In this document: positions 36,701 through 47,371 of the stretch, piece after piece | How the letters are laid out: each line of letters starts with the position of its first letter | Position numbering within the stretch: position 1 is the first letter of the stretch | Assembly: GCA_964059195.1 (NCBI GenBank) | Contig: CAXKWD010000001.1 | Span: forward strand, 158,460,532-158,524,531 | Source of the DNA: Ectobius pallidus | Lineage: Eukaryota; Arthropoda; Insecta; Blattodea; Ectobiidae | DNA length: 64,000 nt | Direction of reading: 5' to 3' | Notes under the pieces: model-generated | The model's database searches: none | Seen by the model: only the letters and a program-made list of their open reading frames with translations | What the model was told of the DNA's origin: nothing | Program-made: the position numbers and the translations under genes

Positions 36701-37009
36701 AGGAATTCTATATCCTTCTAGTTTGCGTCTCTGACTCGGATTTCATCTTCACAGGCTGACTTGTTGCCAGCTCCGTACTCTGCCAGCCTCATTCATCTTT
36801 GTGTCAGGTAGAGCCTAAAGCGGACAGGCTTGCGGATCCCATTATTGTAAGTTTTGAGGAGGAACGTTATTCTCTGTCATTATAGTCAGATACTGCTGAG
36901 GATTATACATGTAGGCCTACTCTTATTTCAATTTTGAACGCTTTTGCTCAACACCCACTCATACTACAGTATTTCACTGTTATTGTTCTTACGTAATAAA
37001 TTTGTGCAA
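33726..37009. other. No gene recognised
   Basis: (TA)n/(TG)n at 34224-34253. A possible DNA-transposon end 'ggggggcaacgccccctc' ... 'ccccggctatgggtctg' at 34749-34792, without a partner end I can align. Minus-strand frames at 35856-36427 show no recognisable domain. Otherwise featureless. Confidence 0.35.
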
Positions 37010-37250
37010 AACCTATCATTCTTACGGCTAAAATAGTACATTATGCATCGAGCCTATAATGATATTTGTTAAGTTACGAGTAAGTTTATGAAACGAGCAA
37101 AGGTAGTTAATTAATTATCATTAATTACCATTATAGGCAAGTTGCATAGTCTACTAGTATTTTTGTTTGATCATGATTAGTCTACATTTTTAGGTTTTAG
37201 ATTCACTCAAACAAACGGGCACGCTGCCCTTCGCAATGAGAAGAGCTTTT
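37010..37250 (+). repeat. Repeat family D, left half of interrupted copy
   Basis: Contains 'aatagtacattatgcatcga', 'gtaagtttatgaaacgagca', 'ataggcaagttgcatag', 'agattcactcaaacaaacg' and 'gcacgctgcccttcgcaat'. It breaks at about 37245 and resumes near 39180. Confidence 0.65.
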
Positions 37251-37267
37251 TTTCAAAACTGAACATG

Positions 37268-37507
37268 TCCAACATTTATAAAAATACGAGGAAGAAAGAA
37301 ATTAAAACCGCAATTAATTTTCCCCTCCCAGTTCAATGCATTTACGCCATCAGATAGGAAGTGCTTCGATACCGCGTGAGAAAAATTATTTTGGTTGACT
37401 CTGTAGCCACTCGTGCACCTCCGACTGGACGTCTTAATCAGTCTTGAACTTCTGCCATCCAAGGTGCTCCTTTAACGGAACAAAGATGTGGAAGTCTGAT
37501 GGTGCCA
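37268..37507 (-). pseudogene. Inverted duplicate of the mariner 3' end
   Basis: On the minus strand it matches 37645-37930: aggagcaccttgga.ggcag, 'ggtgcacgagtggctaca', 'gtcaaccaaaataatttttc' and 'tcacgcggtat'. It is the last ~75 codons of a mariner transposase, ending with substitutions that differ from the plus copy. With the plus copy it forms a hairpin with ~240-base arms around ~137 bases of unique coding sequence. Confidence 0.75.
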
Positions 37508-37930
37508 AATCGAAGGGAATTGCTGAGTGTAGGTGTTTTGCTTCAACATGATAATGCCCGTTCTCATGCTGCTCGTGCAACCATGAAAACCATCGATGAC
37601 ATTCGCTTCAAGTGCCTCCCACATCCCCCATACTCGCCAGTTTTGTCACCATCAGATTTCCACATCTTTGGTCCATTAAAGGAGCACCTTGGAGGTTAGA
37701 AGTTCAAGTCTGATGAAGACGTCCAATAGGCGGTGCACGAGTGGCTACAGCGTCAACCAAAATAATTTTTCTCACGCGGTATAAAAGTACTTCCTATTCG
37801 ATGGCGCAAGTTTATTGAACTGGGAGGGGACTATGTGGAAAAATAATGTGCAAGCAAGCATTCTTCCTGCAGTAAATTGTGGAAAAAAATTAATTTCGGT
37901 TCTCATTTGTTTCTCCCTCGTACGTTTTTT
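37499..37930 (+). pseudogene. mariner transposase, C-terminal fragment
   Basis: The frame (37499-37699) reads VLLQHDNARSHAARATMKTI, then LPHPPYSPVLSPSDFHIFGP, then LKEHLGG and a stop. HDNAR holds the second catalytic aspartate and PSDFH the third, with exactly 34 residues between them. This DD34D spacing is diagnostic for mariner, a cut-and-paste DNA transposase. After the stop at 37697 the usual C-terminal block continues (FKSDEDVQ*AVHEWLQRQPK, then N-F and the SRGI-like region) with further stops. The N-terminal helix-turn-helix and first catalytic Asp are absent, so it is non-functional. Confidence 0.85.
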
Positions 37931-39175
37931 GATAGAGGAATCTGTCACCTAGCTGGATTTTTTTTAATGTGAACACATCACATAGGTATTGCAATAGGAT
38001 TTTTTTAACGAAACTGAATATGTTCTTTTATTTAATTTTCTTTTTCTCTCAAAACTAAACATCTTCTATATCTTCAGATTTGTTTAAGCTACTTTTTTAA
38101 AGCAAAAGGCACATGTCCAAATCAATCTGCATATCTAAATTTTCCGCCCGTTTTTATGGTTGGCACTTGATGAAGAATTCCATGTTAGAGCATTTTAACC
38201 TTCTAACAATGGACTACAGTAATAAAATTATTTCAGCGTTCTGCGGCGCCACGTTTCTGCGAATTACAATCACATTAATAGCTATTTGATCTGCATAATG
38301 AACTGTTGAGTTTATTAAAAGTGTTATAGTGGATACTTCTTTGGAAGAAATGAGCAGTGGCTTTAGAAAATAGAGGGGACCGAAGTCTTTAGCAGCACAG
38401 AAGAGAAAATCGAGAAATATGGTGATCCTAATCTTGAAGTAAATAATATGCAAACAAATTCCATGCTCACATAACAGTAATGCTTTGAGTTGCAAGTAAA
38501 TAACATTGAGTGATTTGATGAAAAACTGTAATAAGTTGTAGCCTACTCGGCGCAGGGAGGTGATTTCACACTCAACGTGTGATCAGCATGTGAGCGGTGG
38601 CGACCAGGGATTGGAACAAAAGGAAATACTTTTTTCTTAAATATTATTTACATACTACTAGACATGGAATGGATTGTGTTTGTAAGGATTTTCTCTGAGT
38701 TGGGATGAGTTTATCGAAGGCAAGAGTCTTGTGAGTAGCAAAAAATAGTAAATATTGTAGGAATTCCTAAGGAGAAAACAGGTGGTGACAAAATACCGAA
38801 GAAATTTGCCATGAAGAAAAAGGATGTTTGATCTCAAGTTTGGGTGACCACGAATCACATTGTGGGAGAATCAGAAGCAAACCACTTACCTTGCAGAACT
38901 TTTCAAAATGTTGAATTGCATTATCATTGATTACTTGTTCAAATTTAATTCAATTATTTTTTATATGTTTTTCCGAAACTCAACATGCCCCAATTTTTAA
39001 AACAAATCTAAACATATCCAAGCGCTTTTTGTAATTGCTGTAGCTATATTTGACTCAACGCATTAAAAACTATAAAATAACTTAAAGTGGTGTCATCTTT
39101 AATTCAGTAAAATAAGTAAAAAGAAAATAGCTTCTCCTAAAGATTTTAATCTGCTGGACATGTTTAGTTTTGAAA

Positions 39176-39545
39176 AAAATATCTTCTGCTGTTCTCGTAA
39201 TTCTTGCCTTCTGCGATAGAAGCCGCTCATGGCGTCCGATCAAATAGAACCTTCTTTTTGGTAGTTTTCTAGAAACCAACGGATTTTGACAACACAAAAT
39301 GAATTCATTCTATTGTGATATAAAAATTATTGTATAATTATTGAATATAATTGATTTTATTTTAAATGCAGGTTGGTATTACGTTACTATCAAGGCTTCA
39401 AAATCGTTCCGTATTCGGTAATAATCGATACCATACCAATAATATAATGAAAATCAGTTTCGAAATGAATGTCATTATAATACCGTTACATCACACGTAG
39501 TACGCTTAGGCCTATTATAGTATGGTCGAACACCTCGAAAAAATG
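39176..39545 (+). repeat. Repeat family D, right half of interrupted copy
   Basis: Continues with 'gttctcgtaattcttgcc', 'atggcgtccgatcaaataga', 'cgttccgtattcggtaataa', 'taccgttacatcacacgtag' and the terminal 'tattatagtatggtcgaaca'. Confidence 0.65.
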
Positions 39546-41917
39546 TCAGTACAAGTTTTCTTATTTCATTTAGGCTATTTAACATTTTTGTGTTGTCTTG
39601 ATTTTTAGGAACAGTGTGTGAAGAACGTGCTAAAGAATAGATTTATATAAAATATACAGTTTTTTTATATAGTGTGTTTATATAAAGATTTTCCTTCTGC
39701 TGCTGGATCGCTGGGCAACAAGCCTTGCAGTATCTAATTCCAATTTCTGTCGTCGCCTTGTTTTCTCGTACAGATGATATTGCTCTGACTTTTATGGACT
39801 CTGTACGCCCATTCCTGGGATTTTGTTTTGAAAAAAACAAAGAACAATCGTTTTAACAGCTGTTTGTAGTAACTTAGCAACGCTATATAATATCGACAAG
39901 AAAAATGAAGGTGTTACCGCAAACCGTTAAAACGGTTGGTTGTATTTCTGTGCGCTTTATTTGGGTACTAGTGTAGGCCTAAATAAAATATTAACATTCT
40001 CCAACGTCCAATTAGCAGTCTATAAAATAACTTTATTTCCCGAAATATCCACTGAAATAGAAAGAATTTGGCACCGAAATCAACCGTTTTATCAAGCTCC
40101 TAATTATAATTCAAATAATAGTTACAAGTAAGCAATATAAATTAGTTAGAAACTAAATGAAAAAATATATATATATATATTATCACAAGCTCCTTTTTGT
40201 TTTTTCACTTCTTCTTTCAAAACTCTATCCATGACTGCCAGTAACAGGTCTCATTTTGTTACATATTTGACGAATGATTTTCAAATCAATTGCTTCACTC
40301 TTTTCAAGAAGTAGATTCCATTCGCGCCCTCGTGCATGGTACCGGAACAGCAAGAGGAAAACCTCAAGTCTCTTCACTCTATTCCGCATGGAAATTTGAT
40401 AATGAAAATGCGCTGAAATTAATTCTCAGCCTCTCGCATGGAACCGTAGTCATAGCAACGCTATTCAATTTCCTTGACGAGTCGTCGTCAGGCAATAATT
40501 ACTACCTGTTACCATCACCAGAATTTGAAAAATAACCGTCATCAAAATGTTCCATCTTTGCTAAGTAATCTGACATTTGCTATGTCTAAGTTGTGCCGCC
40601 TAGATTGTGTATCGGGGAAGATATTAACTTGTAATCCACTTTCCATTCGTACTCCATTTAATTTCGCTTTGTGACTTGATGTTGACAAACACAGATTAAT
40701 TATTTAACTCGAAATCTTCATTAGGACTCGGAAGAAAGTTTTTCATACCCGCTGAATTCTTGGAAACCATTATTTTATTTCATTTATTACGTTAAAAGAT
40801 CTTCACTTCTCTATATCTATCCATTCATTCTTTGTTTTATTTGAAGTTGAATTATTGTGAGAAGATAAGACTATTTATTAATGGTACGTCTCAAAAAGAT
40901 TAATTAGTTAGAATCTGCAGTATTTTCTTCACATTCCCCTAATAACACCACGCCAGGCGAATTAAGAAAATTAGGTTGGGTATTTCCAAAATTCAGAATC
41001 TTCACATCATATAGGATTTCACTAAATCAATCAAAACTTATGATTTACAAAATTCATCTGGAAGGGGATATTGCAGAATGATGAGCTAAGCAATAATATA
41101 ATCATTATTATTGTTGTTATTGTTATCACTATTATTATTGTTATCTCAAAGAAAAACAACACCTTAAAGAATATTTTCCTTATCGATTAAGGTACTAACC
41201 TGCATAAGCGATGTGTTACAGGAAGCAGTTTGTAGTGCTGTAATTAATCCGGCGCGAGGTTTGGATTATCCAGGAAGCGTGTTTCATTTATTTCGCAGTG
41301 ATAATGCAAGAACAACGTATAGGCCTTTATAAACTCAAACATTTACTGCACGCCGCCATGTTCAAAACAAACCCACCTCGGATCGCGGTTTGTGCCGCAA
41401 ATATTAGTTTAGGAAAAGCTGTGATGCTGTAGTCGATATTAGCATCCGCTAAGTTTTAAGTTACACCAACACTGCTAAAATATTAACAGCTTGTTCAACA
41501 TTAAGGTTATCAATGTAAGCATCCCTTATGTGCTTTGATATAGAAACACACAAGAAATTCTTCTGTAAGAAGATGCGAAGATGTGAAACATTTGCCTTAG
41601 GTTACAGCGAACTTCGTATAGAGTTTATGCAGACTTACAGCTAGGTTTGCAGCTAGTTTTGTTCGCTCAGAAGTTGCTCCTCAAATTACACACCATTATC
41701 TATAAATTTGTAATACGTTTTCGGTACTAATCAAAGAGTGTGATATTTTTATTTTTAATAAAGTTACGTAAAAGGTATTTTGAAATTTTAATAACCGTTC
41801 TTTGTTGTAAAATAATTTTATCTTAAAATATGTTGGCATAAATCCATAAACAGTTTAATTACTACGAGTACGACGTATTTTAAATTAAACACATTATTAG
41901 AAACATCTGATTTGATG
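39546..41917. other. No gene recognised
   Basis: A small (TA)n at 40169-40182 and an interrupted (ATT)n/(GTT)n at about 41101-41142. Frames at 40290-40674 show no recognisable motif. Confidence 0.4.
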
Positions 41918-42440
41918 GCTTAGTACAGGTATGGGCAACCTTTGGAAAGATGCGGGCTAAACTTTATAATATCTATGAAGTCGCGGGCCGTAGATAATAG
42001 GTAGTTGTGAAAAAATAATCATGATACGGTTTTTTATACTTATAAAGTATAATGCTAAAGTTACATGAATGAGAACAATATCGAACTGATTAGGCATTTA
42101 CTTACAATCAGCATAAATTAATGAGAAGCTTGAGCTTGAATTTGAGAAACAAGATAATCAATCCCACTAATACACAAGCGCAGAGTGTTTTCAAAATTTT
42201 CATCTGTACGTCTGGTTCGATACTTTGATTTAGGCCTATTGCAGCATTTTTCTAGAGCTGACCTGAAGGAACACCCTCGTAGTTCAGGTTTTTGTTTCCC
42301 CCTCTCACTCTCTTGTTGGCGAGAACCGAAAATATTTAGTTTTTCGAGCGCGATTTTAAAATGTTCCGCGGGCCGGATCAAAAGTCGGGGCGGGCCACAT
42401 CCGGCCCGCGGGCCGGGCGTTGCCCATATATGGCTTAGTA
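41918..42440. mobile_element. hAT-type MITE with 8-bp duplication
   Basis: Element 41926-42432 (507 bp) begins CAGGTATGGGCAACC and ends GTTGCCCATATATG, giving a ~15-bp inverted repeat with mismatches. It is flanked by GCTTAGTA at 41918-41925 and 42433-42440. Internal 'gcgggccg' blocks near both ends are typical of one hAT MITE type. Short frames on both strands inside it are incidental. Confidence 0.85.
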
Positions 42441-43269
42441 TTAGCGTTTTTAGCATTCGGAGAATGGGATTGGACTCCAGGAATCTTCCTTGAGATTTAT
42501 GAGGTAGGAAGTTCAGATAGCCCTTTGAAGACGACTGAGAAACTTCATGAGCAAAGAGATGATATCATTATTCAAACAAGTTCCACCTTCAACTCTTTTC
42601 TACCTGTTAATTCGCAAGATGACGGCACGCTGGGATGGTAGGCTGGCACGAAATCACTATGTGCAAATCATTTACGTTGTTGTGAAAATATTAGCGTTAG
42701 GTTCGGTTTGTCTACAGGTCAAAATTTCTATGCAACGAAAACACTTGGAGTTGTATTATATATAAAAAAAAACCCTGTGAGTAATGAACTGAGAGCTTCC
42801 CTTGAAAGCATTTTATTTCTTTCCTTTAGCAACCAAAATCACATAACACTAAACATGTTTTGCAAGAAATTTGCAGGAAAGTTCATTTTTAACTTAAGCT
42901 TCAGGGTTTTTTTTTTTTTCACTTCCCTTTCTGACATGAAATCATCCGTAGTTTCAGTTTGACTCATGTCAAAATTTACGATGCACCGAAATCTTACATT
43001 TATTAGGAAACGGAATGATGAGCATGCCCTAAGACCCCCCAGTCAACAGTCTCCACCACGAGCTCCCCTACATCCAACAAGGTACCATTCCACATGCACC
43101 GCATCCCTGGATCCTTCTTACACAAGAGTCCCATGGGCGCGGCACGCCCTTACGTGCGAAACATACCCTGGGTCCCTCAAACCAAGAGCCCCAGAGGCAC
43201 CACCAGCAACTCTCGGACCACAAGCAACGGGGCAGGAGCAGAGTCTGCAGCAGGAGCTGGCCCGAAAAT
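42441..43269. other. No gene recognised; becomes GC-rich
   Basis: Up to about 43010 it is AT-rich with a 14-base T run (42906-42919). From 43010 the base composition rises sharply towards the SINE. Proline/arginine-rich frames in this part are products of the composition. Confidence 0.4.
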
Positions 43270-43478
43270 CAGTAAAGAGGAACGGTATGATAATGAGGGG
43301 GGAAGGGAGTTAAAGTGGAGAGTGTTGAGTGTTGGTGGAATGAACGAAAGGGGGAAACGGGAGGATCCCCGAGAAAAAAACAACCCAACGTCACGGCTTC
43401 CTCCATCACGAATGACACGCCCGCCTCCTCGGGACCGCTTGCATGCCAGGCCCACGCGCTAAGCATTAGCATCGGTAA
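43270..43478 (-). repeat. tRNA-derived SINE, GC-rich
   Basis: On the minus strand the sequence starts with a tRNA-like head (gcttagcgcgtgggcctggc, then atgcaagcggtcccgag). It continues through 'gtgacgttgggttg', 'tctcggggatcctcccgt' and 'cattccaccaacactc', and fades in 'cctcattatcata'. These blocks are characteristic of arthropod SINE bodies I recognise by pattern. The opposite strand holds a 122-codon frame that is an antisense artefact. Confidence 0.55.
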
Positions 43479-44261
43479 ACTATTAGAGCCACGTCAAAAG
43501 TATACTAAAAACAATTACAGAAAACTTTCCAGTAGTTTTCGATTTTTTATAGCTTGAACTAGTTGAAAGACGCTAAACATTAGATAAAACGGAATCATTA
43601 AAACAGCCATCGTCTTCAAATGGAATAAAACAATTAAAGTTCTTACACATAGCCTACATCGATTTAATTCATTCAAGAAACATTCATGCCAGTTAGAAGA
43701 AACCGAACAATGCATTTGATAGTAACTGCGTAACACACAATCATACGGACAGACAGATAAAAATCGAGATAAAACAGGACCTCTCTTCGTTGTGTCGATA
43801 GGAACAATAATTCAAATAAGTAAGACATTAACCAATATGAAATGAACAGAAACGGTGAACTCAACTATTATATGACCTCGAAGAGAAGATCCAGGCAGAA
43901 CCTGTATACACCAACTAGAGCCAGTGGCAAGAACACTTTCAGTTGGAGGGTTGAAATTCTGTTGACAGTGTTGTTCACTTAATTGTTATGTTTGCTATAT
44001 TGTTTGTGAGTGTTCATTCTACTTTCTGCTCATTTATTGTTCAGACAGGCAAATCGCAAGTAATCCATTTTAGGGTTTATAATTTGTTTTCAGTTTCCTA
44101 CAAAATGAGCGCAAATCTCGTTTGGTAAGCTATGTGAGAAAATGAGGAAAGAAATCGTGAAAATTAATGGATGCATACATATTGAATCGTGATGTATATC
44201 GTGATTCTATATGTATTTTTACTTCGTTACAGGAGGTAAATGACAAACAGCTTTCTTTATT
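43479..44261. other. No gene recognised
   Basis: No feature seen. Confidence 0.4.
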
Positions 44262-44820
44262 AAGTGCCAGTATGGTACTTTATGAGATTGTGTGTGGGGA
44301 CGAAAAATGTCTGTCCGTCTGTCTGTCCGTCCGTCCGTCCGTGTGTCTGTACGCGCGATAACTCAAATACGCTTTGTCGAATTTTAATGAAACTTGGTAT
44401 ACACGTTTATAATGTCCATGGAAAGAACCCTATTGATATTGAACCAAATCGGTTCACCGGTACCGGTGTAATGCCCAATTTAGTGCCTATTTTAATAGAT
44501 TATGGCGCCTTTCTAATAGAAAGGCGCCATAACTCAAATACGCTGTATCGGATTTCCATGAAACATGGTATACTCATTTATGACGTTCATGAGAAGTGCC
44601 CTATTGAATTTGAACCTAATCTGTTGACCGGTACCGGAGTAAACCCCAATTTAATGTCTACTTTAAAGGCGCAATAACTCAAATACGCTTTATCGTATAT
44701 TTATGAAACTTCGTATACGCATTTATAATGTCCATGGGAATACGTCTATTTATAATAGATAAAATCGGTTGACCTGTTTCGGAGTAATGCTCAATTTAGT
44801 GCCTATTTTATGGTAATATA
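44262..44820 (+). repeat. Repeat family S with three tandem units
   Basis: After a (CTGTC/CGTC)n stretch (44308-44352), three tandem units begin with 'ataactcaaatacgct' at 44358, 44529 and 44674 (spacings 171 and 145). Each unit continues 'tgaaac.tggtat', 'gtccatg', 'ccctattga', 'aat(c)ggtt.acc', 'ggtaccgg' and 'cccaattta.tg'. A perfect 14-bp-arm palindrome (tatggcgcctttct / agaaaggcgccata, 44501-44531) sits at the first unit junction. A shorter relative lies at 27866-28095. A frame across it reflects the repeat, not a gene. Confidence 0.75.
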
Positions 44821-44991
44821 CGTATTCGAAAGAATTTATAAAAAAAATGAAAATCAATTATCTTGACAACACTGCCTATTGTTTTACTGTTAGCCTATCT
44901 TATAAGGCCTTGGAAATTAAAATACAGGTAGCTATGACAAAAAACACTATCGATTTACAAGCGCTTATCCAACTAAACCGTTAAAATGACC
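44821..44991. other. No gene recognised
   Basis: Short spacer; nothing seen. Confidence 0.4.
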
Positions 44992-45080
44992 CCGGTGGCC
45001 GAGATGGTAACGCTTTGGCCTCACATTCTGGAGTCCATGGTTCAAAACCCGAAACCGGCCAATTTGATTTTTTTTTTTTT
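44992..45080 (+). repeat. tRNA-like SINE head
   Basis: A perfect-looking A box TGGCCGAGATGG (44997-45008) and a B-box-like GGTTCAAAACC (45038-45048) lie at tRNA-like spacing. They are followed by 'cgaaaccggcc' and a T run. With a long variable arm it resembles a tRNA-Ser/Leu-type head. The B box departs from consensus, so it is a retroposed copy rather than a functional tRNA gene. Confidence 0.65.
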
Positions 45081-45866
45081 TTACATTTTTATGTGAGGGC
45101 GATTGTCATGATATCACATATCTGTACAGTTCAGGTGATGCTGGAAGATTTTAATCTCATTAAAAAAAAACTAGACCTTTGTTCTTCCGTAAGCCCTGCT
45201 TAATGAATAAATCTGGAGCTTAACTTGGAAATCAATTTAAAAAAAACATATTCTGCATATCATAATTGCAGTCATAACTGTTTAAACAAAAACATACTGG
45301 CACTTTGTTACATCAGTTTACCTGATTTTATTAAATAATATACAGGTATTTCTTTCATATAATCGCATTTTAATTGCTCAATATTTTCAACAAACCCTAT
45401 GAAATCAATGGTATGATTAATTATTGATACCACAAACAGTTAAAGTGTCAATTTCAACCCTAAAAGCAATTTTTTAATCTTATTAACGACCCCATAATGA
45501 TAATAAGTTATCGACTATCACAGAAATGCACATGAGTTCTAGTTAACGTTAAGTAGCTCGTGTCTTCGATGCGGTTTATCTTCGTTGATTGAGAGAGATG
45601 GAGACACATTCCTCCCACAGGAATCAAACCCTAGCCTACATGAATATGCAAGAGATGTAGCAAGTTTGCTTTAATGAGCGAAACCTACAAAGTACCTGCA
45701 CTGATACCTTCTCCTCATCTCGCTTCATACTGACCTACTTAATGATACGACATGGATAGTTGAGAACTAAAATTAACTACATGCGACTATGTCTATTGCA
45801 ATTGACAATATTAATATAAATAATATACATCGTTATGTGTGTCTTGAAACAATTATAAAGTCATAT
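45081..45866. other. No gene recognised
   Basis: AT-rich. A T-arm-like block on the minus strand near 45619-45640 (gctagggtttgattcct) may be a SINE scrap. Confidence 0.4.
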
Positions 45867-46350
45867 GTTATAAGTAGGGGCGGATTTCAATGACCTAAAA
45901 AATTGGATATATGCATGCATTTATGACCTAAAAAACGGTTAAAATATGACCAATAAAATTTAAAATATGACTTCACCACTTACACGTTGTATATATTTTT
46001 TTAAAATATCATTACAATTCATTTTATTAAAATATAATGTCAGTTATTTAAAATATCTGTAAATTCTCAAAAAGTATCATTATAATGCAAAATTTACAAA
46101 ATATGATATGAAGATTCAAAATTTCTTTAATATGCACACAAATATGCCAAAAATATTACCTAATTATGCATATTCATACTAAATATGCTACAATAGTTGA
46201 AAATATCCTAAATATGCACTTATATGCACAATAAAAGCCGTTCCATTTTCATCATGATGCTTGGAATCGGGTTTAAATTAGGCGGAAACCTGAAATAATG
46301 CAAAGGGGAAAAATATGACATGTCATAGAAATCCGCCCCCTAGTTATAAG
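45867..46350. mobile_element. hAT-type MITE (TAGGGGCGG family), copy 2
   Basis: Element 45875-46342 (468 bp), inverted relative to the copy at 31368-31831. It starts TAGGGGCGGATTTCAATGAC and ends with the complementary block ATAGAAATCCGCCCCCTA. It is flanked by GTTATAAG at 45867-45874 and 46343-46350, an exact 8-bp duplication. Two similar copies with different duplications show independent insertions. Confidence 0.9.
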
Positions 46351-46351
46351 T

Positions 46352-46391
46352 ATACATACATACATACATACATACATACATACATACATAC
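46352..46391. repeat. (CATA)n microsatellite
   Basis: About ten tandem ATAC/CATA units directly after the MITE's target duplication. Confidence 0.9.
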
Positions 46392-46401
46392 ATTCAATAC
46401 T

Positions 46402-46454
46402 AGCTTTTTACCCGTCCTTCGTGTAGGTGGAAAACTATTTTGCGCGGCTTTTAT
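46402..46454. repeat. Repeat family H, left flank of an interrupted copy
   Basis: 'tttttacccgtccttcg', 'gtggaaaactattttgcgcg' and 'cttttatgcc' align with the uninterrupted copy at 49912-49955. The rest (tacccttatatgagaaacat, cacgaggaagtaacc) resumes at 47080 after the inserted TIR element. Confidence 0.5.
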
Positions 46455-47079
46455 GCCGGTTGTCGACCAAGAACTAAGCTAAGTTAGTTTAGCTTAGCTT
46501 ACATACAGTGCGGGATTTGTTGTGCCGACAAAACTACATACAAAATCCGACACAATTATGTATGAAATCCCTCACTGTATGTGAGCTAAGCTAAGCTAAG
46601 TTAGCAATTATATATGAAATCCCTCACTGTATGTGAGCTAAGCTAAGCTAATTCCATTTCGCCTGCCTGGACGAGTATTGTATGCTATTTTTTGCACGAT
46701 GATTATTTATATCAATTTAATTATATTAATTGTGATATTACCTGAAAATATTATGTATATACATTCTTGAAGATAGATGTTTATTTCAGAAAGTGATTCG
46801 CATGTGTTTGTTGTTATGCGAACCGAATATTTGTCCTGGGGCCTTGTCCATAAAGGCTTGTATTATGAAGTGCCTTGTATTCATATGAAGGGCCTTGTAT
46901 TCATATGAAGGGCCTTGTATTCATAACCGCACGGAAACACTTACCGCACGTAGCAACAAGATTGCGTGTGGGAATGTCAACTTACGATCCACGGCAACAA
47001 CATTCGTAAGTACCACTAATTAGTTAAGTCATGCAAAAACTAAGCTAAGTTAGCTTAGCTCTTGGTCGACAACCGGCAT
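46455..47079. mobile_element. TIR element enclosing an exon-like segment
   Basis: Inverted ends of about 33 bp: left GCCGGTTGTCGACCAAGAAC followed by TAAGCTAAG; right, read inward, GCCGGTTGTCGACCAAGAGC followed by TAAGCTAAC. It interrupts a family H repeat. The left part holds tandem and inverted copies of 'ccctcactgtatgtgagcta' and 'agctaagctaa' (46490-46655). The right part (46670-47040) is a copy of the sequence at 63637-63969. Class unknown; no transposase. Confidence 0.6.
46670..47040 (+). repeat. Exon-like repeat, copy 1
   Basis: Aligns over ~350 bases with 63637-63969. A pyrimidine/AG splice-acceptor-like 'tttatttcag' (46783-46792) and a donor-like 'gtaagt' (47006-47011) bracket ~213 bases. 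A 20-bp unit (aagggccttgtattcatatg) is tandemly repeated about three times at 46868-46926, which the other copy lacks. Confidence 0.55.
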
Positions 47080-47170
47080 TACCCTTATATGAGAAACATC
47101 ACGAGGAAGTAACCGTACTTTTTTTTTAATGAGCTTGACATCCTTCCGGAGTTTAAGAATGATGCCTCTA

Positions 47171-47204
47171 ATGATGATGATGATGATGATGATGACGACG
47201 ACGA
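47171..47204. repeat. (GAT/GAC)n microsatellite
   Basis: About eleven triplets, GAT then GAC. Confidence 0.85.
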
Positions 47205-47371
47205 CTATGATTGGCAATTTAAGTTGCAACATCAAAACAGAAACACACTACAGAATTCATGGCATATGGCAACCCTGCCTCCATCCAGGATTCTTAATCA
47301 AACAATGGCAAAGCAAATTAACTGATCACTTCATCAATTTTAAACACATCATGTATGTTGTTGTAATGAGG

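Larger units (their letters stand above)
37251..39175. mobile_element. TIR element carrying mariner sequence
   Basis: The left end reads TTTTTTTCAAAACTGAACAT, then GTCCAACA. The right end, read inward, is TTTTTTTCAAAACTAAACAT, then GTCCAGCA, giving ~28-bp inverted repeats. It splits a family D copy, so it is an insertion. Degenerate versions of the terminal motif recur inside: gaaactgaatatgttc (~38013), caaaactaaacatctt (~38049), gaaactcaacatgcccc (~38976), caaatctaaacatatcc (~39003). These suggest subterminal transposase-binding repeats. Near its left end it contains a mariner fragment in both orientations. I could not settle the exact target duplication. Confidence 0.6.

Noticed and set aside
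43094..43462. A 122-codon plus-strand frame with a stretch like an endonuclease start (WRVLSVGGMNERGKRED)
   Set aside because: It lies antisense to a GC-rich SINE whose minus-strand blocks explain the bases better, and no further endonuclease motif follows.
44992..45080. A functional tRNA gene
   Set aside because: The A box is good but the B box is off consensus and arm pairing is poor; the downstream T-run joint is SINE-like.
46402..46454. A second Helitron end (CTAG next to a hairpin-like block in family H)
   Set aside because: The other family H copies lack CTAG at this position and no TC start could be found.
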